In this document: one piece after another, positions 43,294 to 48,776 of the stretch
Layout: every line of letters starts with the position of its first letter
Numbering within the stretch: position 1 is the stretch's first letter
Assembly: GCA_016930595.1 (NCBI GenBank)
Contig: JAFGGJ010000020.1
Coordinates: 1-48,776 of the forward strand
Length of the DNA: 48,776 bases
From: Planctomycetota bacterium
Lineage (GTDB): Bacteria; Planctomycetota; SZUA-567; JAFGGJ01
Reading direction: 5' to 3'
Position numbers and translations under genes: made by a program
The notes under the pieces: model-generated
Told to the model about the DNA's origin: nothing
Database searches by the model: none
What the model saw: only the letters and a program-made list of their open reading frames with translations

Positions 43294-44326
43294 CAGGGCC
43301 CTTACCACCACGGTTCTCGGTGACGGCGGCTGGGGCACAGCTCTCTCCATCGTGCTCGCTTCCAACGGCCATAAAGTCACCCTGTGGGGCGCCTTTCCGG
43401 ACTACATCGAAGAAATGCGCCGCATCCGAGTCAACCGCAAGTTCCTCCCCGAAGTCGATATTCCTTCCACCGTCCGCCTTTCGCACAATATCGCCGAAGC
43501 CCTCTGGGAAGCCAGCATCGTCGTTTTTGCCGTCCCCACCCAGTTCCTCAGGTCCGTCGCCGAAAAAGTCCGCACCAGCGGATACGACCCCGCCGCCATC
43601 ATCGTCACCGTCTCCAAGGGCATTGAAGTCGGCACCCTGAAGCGCGGGTCCGAAATCATCTCCGACGTCCTCGGCTCCGATATCCACATCGGCGGTCTTT
43701 TCGGTCCCAGCCACGCCGAAGAAGTCGCGCGCCGCCTTCCCACCACCGTCAGCGCCGCCTGCAGGGAACGCGGCATCGCCGTCCTTCTACAGGAGGTCTT
43801 CAGCGGCCCCTTCTTCCGCGTTTACACCAACAGCGACCTCGTCGGCAGCGAGGTCTGCGGCGCCGTCAAGAACGTCCTCGCCATCGCCTGCGGCATCTCC
43901 GACGGCCTCGGTCTCGGCGACAACGCCCGCGCCGCCATCCTCACGCGCGGCCTGGCCGAAATGGCGCGCCTCGCTGGCGCTCTCGGCGCCGACCCCATCA
44001 CCGTCACCGGCCTCACCGGCGTCGGCGACCTCGTCGTCACCTGCCACTCCCTGCACAGCCGTAACCGCCGCGTCGGCATCAGGATCGCTCAGGGCGAAAC
44101 CCTCGACCAGATCGTCCGCTCCAGCGAGCAGGTCGCCGAAGGCGTCGAAAGCTCCCGCAGCATTCGCGACCTCGCTTCCAGGGCCGGCGTCGAAATGCCC
44201 ATCGTCAACGCCGTCGCACAGGTTCTTTTTGAAGGCAAGAGCCCGCGGCAGGCCGCCTGGGAACTCATGAACCGCGACCCCAAGGCCGAACTCGAAGAAT
44301 TCCGCCAGACCGCACGCGTCGACTAG
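43286..44326 (+). CDS. gpsA: Glycerol-3-phosphate dehydrogenase [NAD(P)+]
   Basis: This 346-residue enzyme reduces dihydroxyacetone phosphate to sn-glycerol-3-phosphate for lipid synthesis. The NAD motif is G-D-G-G-W-G-T-A-L, with Asp in place of the more usual Ala or Ser. Further marks are the V-S-K-G-I-E segment, G-P-S-H-A-E-E-V, the catalytic Lys in C-G-A-V-K-N-V-L-A-I-A and the R-G-L-A-E-M stretch. Length is usual. The start overlaps the end of plsY. The pair supplies and uses glycerol-3-phosphate and is often found adjacent in bacteria. Confidence 0.95.
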   Translation: MVDRALTTTVLGDGGWGTALSIVLASNGHKVTLWGAFPDYIEEMRRIRVNRKFLPEVDIPSTVRLSHNIAEALWEASIVVFAVPTQFLRSVAEKVRTSGYDPAAIIVTVSKGIEVGTLKRGSEIISDVLGSDIHIGGLFGPSHAEEVARRLPTTVSAACRERGIAVLLQEVFSGPFFRVYTNSDLVGSEVCGAVKNVLAIACGISDGLGLGDNARAAILTRGLAEMARLAGALGADPITVTGLTGVGDLVVTCHSLHSRNRRVGIRIAQGETLDQIVRSSEQVAEGVESSRSIRDLASRAGVEMPIVNAVAQVLFEGKSPRQAAWELMNRDPKAELEEFRQTARVD

Positions 44327-44369
44327 CCCCTCCGACTTTCCCATCTTCTCCTTTCCGCCCCTTATTCAC

Positions 44370-44396
44370 TTGTCCCCGTTCGCGACGCGCTACACT
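44370..44396 (+). promoter_or_regulatory. Candidate promoter of the amidohydrolase gene
   Basis: TTGTCC (44370-44375) and TACACT (44391-44396) are 15 bases apart, about 30 nt before the ATG at 44428. Spacing is short. Confidence 0.35.
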
Positions 44397-44427
44397 GGCT
44401 TTTGTGCCTGCTGAAGGGAGATCCGTC

Positions 44428-45720
44428 ATGCTCAGCCGTGCCGCCTGCTTCCCCGAAATCAAGTCCCACGTCGATTCCCTGCCCGTCGTCGACTGCCACG
44501 ATCACGCCGCTGAACGCTCCAGGGTTACTGACATCATCGCCTACGTCGTACGCGGCTATTTCTCCAGCGACATCTGCGCCGCCTCTTCCGACGCCGACGC
44601 CAGGTTCATGACCGACGCCTCCCTCCCGCTCGAAAAACGCTGGCCCGTCTTCGAAAAAGCCTGGACCCGCACCCTCTACACCGGCTACGGCCTCGCCGCT
44701 CGCCGCGCCATGCAGAAAGTCCTCGGCGTCTCCGAACTCACGCTCGACACCGCCTCCGCCCTCCAGGAGAAGCTCCCGGACTTCTCCGACCCGGCCGTCT
44801 ACGATCCCTTCTACGAAGAAGCCCGCATCGTTGCGCGCATCGCCAACCTCTGGCCCGCCCACAAGAAGATCCTCGACGGCTCCTGGCAACTCCTCCCGGG
44901 CCAGCGCATCGTCATCGGCCTTCCCGCCTTCCACAACTTCAGGAACCGCGCCGATATCCAGGGTTTCGAAGAATCCATGGACCGCACCGTCACTTCGCTC
45001 GACGACTTCCTCCGCCTCTGCCGGGACATCTTCTCCGCCTACAAGGCTTACGGCGCCGTGGCTTTCAAGGACCAGTCAGCCTACCAGCGCACGCTCGCCT
45101 ACCGCAATCCTCCCCGCTCCGATGCCGAAGCCGTTTTCAACCGCATCCTCGCCGACCCCCGCTATTCCGCCGAATTCGACCCCGACGGCTCGCCCCTCAG
45201 CGATTTCCTCATGCACGAATTCATGCGCATGGCGCGCGACATGGACCTCCCGGTCCAGATCCACACCGGCCACATGGCTGGCATCCGCAACGACGTCGCC
45301 AAGACCAACGCCGCCGGCCTCCGCTCCCTTCTCGAAATCCACCGCGACGTCCGCTTCGACCTCTTCCACGCCAACTGGCCCTATTCCGGCGACCTCCTCT
45401 TCCTCGTCAAGAATTACCCCAACGTCTGCGCCGACTTCTGCTGGGCCAACATCATCGACCCGGTCTACTGCCGCAACATGCTTGTGCAGGCTGTCTCTTC
45501 CGTCCCGCACGGCAAGATTCACGGCTTCGGCTCCGACGTGGGCGGCAACCAGCCGGACGTCGCCTGGGCCCACTGCGTCATCGCGAAGGAAAACATCTCC
45601 TGCGCTCTCGCCGACCTCGTGGACATGGACTATATCTCCGTAGACGACGCGAAACGCATCGCCTCGGATTGGCTGTTCAACAACCCCAACGCCTTCTTCC
45701 GCCTCGGCCTGAAAGCCTGA
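44428..45720 (+). CDS. Amidohydrolase-superfamily metal-dependent hydrolase
   Basis: This 430-residue protein is a TIM-barrel amidohydrolase. Metal sites are visible: V-V-D-C-H-D-H-A near the N-terminus (H-x-H), Q-I-H-T-G-H (strand-5 His), F-H-A-N-W-P-Y (strand-6 His) and F-G-S-D-V-G-G (strand-8 Asp). The set fits the amidohydrolase-2 / uronate-isomerase-like branch. Substrate is unknown; a lactone, amide or uronate is possible given the glycosidases nearby. ATG 44428 is preferred over the upstream GTG because GAAGGGAG lies ahead of it. Confidence 0.82.
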   Translation: MLSRAACFPEIKSHVDSLPVVDCHDHAAERSRVTDIIAYVVRGYFSSDICAASSDADARFMTDASLPLEKRWPVFEKAWTRTLYTGYGLAARRAMQKVLGVSELTLDTASALQEKLPDFSDPAVYDPFYEEARIVARIANLWPAHKKILDGSWQLLPGQRIVIGLPAFHNFRNRADIQGFEESMDRTVTSLDDFLRLCRDIFSAYKAYGAVAFKDQSAYQRTLAYRNPPRSDAEAVFNRILADPRYSAEFDPDGSPLSDFLMHEFMRMARDMDLPVQIHTGHMAGIRNDVAKTNAAGLRSLLEIHRDVRFDLFHANWPYSGDLLFLVKNYPNVCADFCWANIIDPVYCRNMLVQAVSSVPHGKIHGFGSDVGGNQPDVAWAHCVIAKENISCALADLVDMDYISVDDAKRIASDWLFNNPNAFFRLGLKA

Positions 45721-45743
45721 CGCCCCCCGCTCCCCCCGGCCCC

Positions 45744-46658
45744 TCAGAAGCGCTGCGAATAACTTATTGACAGCGCGGTTTCCGGATCGGACAGCCAGCT
45801 CGTCCGCAGGTTCTTTATCCCCACGGCCGCCGTCATGTTCTCCTTTATGCGGTAGCCGACCGTCAGTTCCAGCGCCTGCTCGTAATCGGTCCATGCGCCG
45901 TTGTAGTAGTTCCGGTCTATCTGGAAGCCGGTGAACCAGTCGTCGGCGAATTCCCAATGCAGCCCCAGCGCCGGTTTGACGGCGTACATGCCCGATCCGT
46001 CGAACTCGTACCGGTGCAGCGACACCCGCATGAACAGCGGCCTGGGGACCGGCACCAGGTACTTGAAATTCAGCGTGTAGCAGTTCATGTAGTACTTGTA
46101 CGAATAGTCCAGCCCCACGCTGCAGGAATCGTTGATGTAGTAGTCGTACGCGACCGTCGCCACGACGTCCCGCCATTCCAGCGAAGTCTGGAAGAACGAA
46201 TACAGTTCCAGGTCCGCACGGACGTATCCTCCCGGCCCTCCCAGCGTGTAGCTGCCCCGCACCCCGTAATAAGTGTCCACGCCGTCGTACGGCAGCCGGA
46301 TGATCGACACCCCGGCGCCGAACCCCGTGGCCTTCGATACGAACTCGTCCGCGGCTTTGCTCCCGCTGTCCTCCACCGGCTGGTCGTATCCGGCCCAGTC
46401 CGCGGCGAAGTTGCATCCGGTGCTCGTGCCGACTTCGTAGAGGAAATACGAAATTGCCCGGGGCACGGGGATCGTCTTCCCTATATCCATGCTTATCCTC
46501 AGCGCGTTCTCGCCTGCGGCGCCGTCGGCCGCCGCGTAGGCAGCCGCTTCGACCGGAACCGGCGCCGCGGAAACCGTCTGCAGCGGCATGAACGCCGTAC
46601 CGCTCCCGCACCCCGCCGCCGCCAGGACGCACAACAAACCCGCCGCTGCCCTCCTCAT
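45744..46658 (-). CDS. Lipoprotein / outer-membrane beta-barrel candidate
   Basis: This 304-residue exported protein has lipobox L-A-A-A-G-C with Cys about residue 17. The rest has many alternating aromatic strands rich in Tyr (for example Y-D-Y-Y-I-N, Y-S-Y-K-Y-Y) and ends in S-Y-S-Q-R-F; a C-terminal Phe is the outer-membrane barrel signal. No family is recognised. The combination of lipobox and barrel end is unusual but occurs. ATG 46658 follows GGGAGGCG. It diverges from the HNH nuclease and is convergent with the amidohydrolase gene. It resembles the product at 1244 in style but not in clear sequence. Confidence 0.6.
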   Translation of the reverse strand: MRRAAAGLLCVLAAAGCGSGTAFMPLQTVSAAPVPVEAAAYAAADGAAGENALRISMDIGKTIPVPRAISYFLYEVGTSTGCNFAADWAGYDQPVEDSGSKAADEFVSKATGFGAGVSIIRLPYDGVDTYYGVRGSYTLGGPGGYVRADLELYSFFQTSLEWRDVVATVAYDYYINDSCSVGLDYSYKYYMNCYTLNFKYLVPVPRPLFMRVSLHRYEFDGSGMYAVKPALGLHWEFADDWFTGFQIDRNYYNGAWTDYEQALELTVGYRIKENMTAAVGIKNLRTSWLSDPETALSISYSQRF

Positions 46659-46689
46659 GTAACGCCTCCCGTCCGATTGCCCGTCACGG

Positions 46690-46718
46690 ATTGTATCCGC
46701 CACGCGCCTTTTTCCCAA
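46690..46718 (-). promoter_or_regulatory. Promoter of the outer-membrane lipoprotein gene
   Basis: On the minus strand TTGGGA (46713-46718) and TACAAT (46690-46695) are 17 bases apart, with a leader of about 25 nt to the ATG at 46658. Confidence 0.55.
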
Positions 46719-46768
46719 CAAAACTTCCGCCGTTACGTCTGCACGTTCACACGTCCCGGTGCCCCCCG

Positions 46769-46812
46769 GAACGCAAGACCCGACATAAGCTTGCGTTCAC
46801 CGCATGACATGC
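46769..46812. promoter_or_regulatory. Inverted repeats upstream of the HNH nuclease gene
   Basis: GAACGCAAG (46769-46777) and CTTGCGTTC (46790-46798) are exact inverted repeats 12 bases apart. Directly after comes the palindrome GCATGACATGC (46802-46812), then a TATACT -10-like hexamer (46818-46823) on the + strand. The set looks like regulator binding sites at the nuclease promoter; no usual -35 is seen, so activator dependence is possible. Confidence 0.45.
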
Positions 46813-46868
46813 AATAATATACTAAAAAGGTTCCCGGGCAAGGCTGTTGGGCGGAAGCGAGGGCGCAA

Positions 46869-47582
46869 GTGATCAATTGGCATCAGGCTGTCAAAACCGC
46901 CATCAGGCGGCTGGTCTCGGATACGGGTAGCCGGAGGTTTACCAGGCAGGCTCTTATTTCCAGAGAAATGGAAAATATCGCAAGAGACACGCACAGTAAA
47001 GGAGAAACGCCTGCTCAGACGCTCAGTCGCGTTCTCCAGGAACTCAGAGACGAAGACTTCGTCTACTTTCTTGAGCGCGGTGATTACCTCCTTACGGATT
47101 CCCCCGTTCCCGTTGATGAACAGGATCTGTCGGTATCGGACCTCGACGGTTTGCTGGACAGGGATCGACTCGCCATCGGCGCGGTCGATACCGCGGACCC
47201 CCTCGTGCTCAGGCGCTGTCGGATGGGTCAGCAGCGCCTCAGGACGTTTTCTCTGGGCTGCTATGATCACATGTGCGCTTTTTGTGACGTCAGGGATGAA
47301 CGGCTGCTGGTCGCCGGCCACATCGTCAGGTGGAGCGACGATGCGGCGGTGCGGGGGCGCCTGGACAACGTCATATGCCTGTGCCGTTTTCACGATCCGC
47401 TTTTCGAAACGGGTTACATGGCCCTCGACGACGACTATACCATCCTCAAAAAACCGGGCGTCCACTCCGGCTCGATCCGGGTCAACCTCGATACCGCCAG
47501 CCGGTTCAGGCCCCCGTTGAAGCATCCTCCCGCCCCGGAATACCTTCTGGAACACAGACGGCGTACCGGGTTTGCATCGTGA
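46869..47582 (+). CDS. HNH endonuclease with N-terminal winged-helix domain
   Basis: This 237-residue protein starts at GTG 46869 behind GCGAGGG. Residues 1-77 resemble a winged-helix domain (F-T-R-Q-A-L-I, Q-T-L-S-R-V-L-Q-E-L-R, R-G-D-Y-L-L) seen at the N-terminus of some DpnI-like and HNH restriction enzymes. The C-terminal domain has C-A-F-C (136-139), H151 in G-H-I-V-R-W, N167 in L-D-N-V-I-C-L-C and H175 in H-D-P-L-F, an HNH_2-type site. It probably cuts DNA. No methyltransferase is adjacent, so the target could be modified DNA or invading DNA. A 78-residue gene follows 4 bases after its stop. Confidence 0.82.
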   Translation: MINWHQAVKTAIRRLVSDTGSRRFTRQALISREMENIARDTHSKGETPAQTLSRVLQELRDEDFVYFLERGDYLLTDSPVPVDEQDLSVSDLDGLLDRDRLAIGAVDTADPLVLRRCRMGQQRLRTFSLGCYDHMCAFCDVRDERLLVAGHIVRWSDDAAVRGRLDNVICLCRFHDPLFETGYMALDDDYTILKKPGVHSGSIRVNLDTASRFRPPLKHPPAPEYLLEHRRRTGFAS

Positions 47583-47586
47583 GGCG

Positions 47587-47823
47587 ATGATGTTGCGAGT
47601 GATACTGGATGGCAGAACCGAGTGGGAATTGTACCGGACCGAAGAAGCCGATGCGGCCGAAGCCGCCGCCGTCTCCTCCTCCGGCGCGGTCTACAGCTGG
47701 ATCAGCTACGGCGACTCCAACTGGCTTGAACGCGGCTGGCACTGGGTCAACGTCCTGGGCCTAGTCGTGCTGCCGCAGGGCCTCCCCGCGACAATCAGCC
47801 TGCCGGACGACGCTCCTGCTTGA
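47587..47823 (+). CDS. Small hypothetical protein downstream of the HNH gene
   Basis: This 78-residue protein starts at ATG 47587 (or 47590), 4 bases after the HNH stop and behind a short GAGG. It is acidic and Trp-rich (W-E-L-Y, S-W-I-S-Y-G-D-S-N-W, G-W-H-W) and has no recognised family. The spacing suggests it is co-transcribed with the nuclease. It could be a partner or inhibitor of the nuclease, but nothing in the sequence shows this. Confidence 0.5.
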   Translation: MMLRVILDGRTEWELYRTEEADAAEAAAVSSSGAVYSWISYGDSNWLERGWHWVNVLGLVVLPQGLPATISLPDDAPA

Positions 47824-47847
47824 AACAATCTCCCCCCATGGTATTAA
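47820..47847 (+). promoter_or_regulatory. Promoter of the glutaredoxin operon
   Basis: TTGAAA (47820-47825) and TATTAA (47842-47847) lie 16 bases apart, with about 30 nt before the ATG at 47885. Confidence 0.5.
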
Positions 47848-47884
47848 ATACAGGTGGTAGCTCCGCCCCCTGAAAGGAAGCCCC

Positions 47885-48172
47885 ATGCCCGATGAAATCG
47901 TCCACGTTGACGGCGACGACGCAGGTCCCATCCTCGTCTACGCCCTCTCCACGTGCGTCTGGTGCCGCAGAACCAAGCGCCTCCTCGACGAACTCGGCGT
48001 CGCATACGACTACGTGGACATGGATACGCTCGACATCCCGTCCCTCGAAAAAAGAAACCGCGAACTCCGCCGCCACAACCCCCGCTGCTCCTACCCCACC
48101 GTCGTCTTCAACGATGCCGAAGTCGTCGTCGGCTTCGATGAAGAAAAAATACGGAAAGCACTCGGTCGATGA
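47885..48172 (+). CDS. Glutaredoxin-family protein
   Basis: This 95-residue thioredoxin-fold protein has the active-site C-V-W-C (24-27), the cis-Pro in S-Y-P-T-V-V-F (69-75) and G-F before the last helix. Cys68 near the cis-Pro is an additional possible redox site. It would reduce disulfides or accept electrons from the FTR-like protein encoded next. ATG 47885 follows GAAAGGAAG. Its stop overlaps the next start (ATGA), which supports a working pair. Confidence 0.88.
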   Translation: MPDEIVHVDGDDAGPILVYALSTCVWCRRTKRLLDELGVAYDYVDMDTLDIPSLEKRNRELRRHNPRCSYPTVVFNDAEVVVGFDEEKIRKALGR

Positions 48173-48690
48173 CCTTCCAGGCTCCATCTCCAGACCCTTC
48201 CCCCTCCGAAATTGACGCCCTCTTCTCCTCTCTCGACACCGACGCGCGTTCCGGCGGCTATAACCTCAACCCCGACTCCGCCTTCACGCGCGAACTCGTC
48301 TCCGGACTTATCGTCAATCAGCGCCGTTACGGCTATCCCTCCTGCCCTTGCCGCCTCGCTTCCGGCGATGCCCGGAGCGATCTCGATATAGTCTGCCCGT
48401 GTTACTACCGCGACGCCGACCTAGATGCGTTCGGCTCCTGCTACTGCGGCCTCTACGTTTCCGACGACGTCGTGGAAACCGGCCGGCAGGTGTCCGGCAT
48501 CCCGGAACGCCGCCCCCCGGAAGAACTCCGCCGTCCCTCCGGCGGCGCGCCTGCCACGGCGGCGCTTCCGCCTCTCAAGTATCCTGTATGGCGTTGTCAG
48601 GTATGCGGTTACCTTTGCGCACGGGAACAGCCCCCCGGCGTCTGCCCGGTCTGCAAGGCGAAAAAAGAACGCTTCGAACGCCTCCTCTAG
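48169..48690 (+). CDS. Ferredoxin-thioredoxin reductase catalytic chain fused to rubredoxin
   Basis: This 173-residue protein joins two redox domains. Residues about 10-110 are the FTR catalytic chain: N-Q-R-R-Y-G-Y-P-S-C-P-C (C59, C61), I-V-C-P-C (C76, C78) and G-S-C-Y-C-G-L-Y-V (C91, C93), which give the [4Fe-4S] cluster and active disulfide. The plant motif C-H-C is C-Y-C here. After a Pro/Arg-rich linker, about 138-165 is a rubredoxin-like knuckle pair (C-Q-V-C 143-146 and C-P-V-C 159-162). It could pass single electrons from rubredoxin iron to the FTR cluster and then to the glutaredoxin encoded just before. The FTR variable chain is absent. Confidence 0.85.
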   Translation: MTFQAPSPDPSPSEIDALFSSLDTDARSGGYNLNPDSAFTRELVSGLIVNQRRYGYPSCPCRLASGDARSDLDIVCPCYYRDADLDAFGSCYCGLYVSDDVVETGRQVSGIPERRPPEELRRPSGGAPATAALPPLKYPVWRCQVCGYLCAREQPPGVCPVCKAKKERFERLL

Positions 48691-48776
48691 CCCACCCACC
48701 CCCTGCCACCCCCACCCCGCCTGCACGACAAACTGTTTTGTGTATGCGGCATAATTTCACTGTTTTCGGCACAACA
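48691..48776. other. Intergenic tail
   Basis: A C-rich tract is followed by an AT-rich stretch with a CATAAT hexamer (48750-48755), which may be the -10 of a gene beyond the window. No -35 is clear and no gene is seen. Confidence 0.25.

Noticed and set aside
1..48776. tRNA, rRNA, CRISPR arrays, insertion sequences, integrase or transposase genes
   Set aside because: None was seen. T-loop-like strings occur only inside coding sequences, and no regularly spaced repeats are present.

Overview
The window is a high-GC (about 65-70%) bacterial chromosome segment with 31 well-supported protein genes and 3 less certain short ones. I see no rRNA, tRNA, CRISPR array or insertion sequence. The gene content is typical of large-genome planctomycete, Lentisphaerota or Hydrogenedentota-like bacteria: secreted BNR propellers, PA14 and DNRLRE lipoproteins, GH20 and GH106-like glycosidases, uroporphyrinogen-decarboxylase-like and Hyi-like TIM barrels, a transmembrane Ser/Thr kinase, a SpoIVB-type S55 peptidase, and frequent GTG/TTG starts behind strong Shine-Dalgarno sequences. 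This placement is an inference from gene families; there is no phylogenetic marker strong enough to name a phylum.

Layout. 0-6.6 kb: a Calx-beta-like lipoprotein (minus) diverges from an outer-membrane-type protein, a fused E1 alpha/beta 2-oxoacid dehydrogenase, an oversized phosphohexomutase and a degenerate SDR-like protein. 6.6-8.7 kb: a lower-GC island holding a three-Cys-motif (Gp37/Gp68-like, DUF5131) protein and its partner TcmP. 8.8-25.3 kb: secreted carbohydrate-related proteins (a very large DNRLRE lipoprotein, a 12-Asp-box propeller, ThuA, PA14/PKD/TPR, GH20) and an S55 peptidase coupled to a beta-propeller protein. 25.3-30.5 kb: a small-molecule catabolic set (Hyi-like isomerase, MDR dehydrogenase, UroD-like protein, SDR, HisD-family dehydrogenase). 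30.6-32.9 kb: TrkH potassium channel subunit plus a protein that looks like an inactivated site-2 protease. 32.9-39.5 kb: DUF5696-like putative glycosidase (minus), then argG, a Pro-rich membrane protein, a Ser/Thr kinase and a YprB-type nuclease. 39.6-45.7 kb: GH106-like protein, plsY, gpsA, amidohydrolase. 45.7-48.8 kb: an outer-membrane lipoprotein, an HNH nuclease with a tiny downstream gene, and a glutaredoxin / ferredoxin-thioredoxin-reductase-rubredoxin pair.

The most notable signals are (1) the TcmP/three-Cys pair in a compositionally distinct island, (2) a change of strand GC skew from strongly G-rich on the left to C-rich on the right of the + strand whatever the gene direction, as expected near a replication terminus or an inversion joint, (3) the pseudo-site-2-protease beside TrkH, (4) a HisD paralogue whose usual C-terminal zinc-ligand His appears to be Lys, and (5) an FTR catalytic chain fused to a rubredoxin and coupled to a glutaredoxin. 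All functional statements rest on motif reading by eye; no database search was run.
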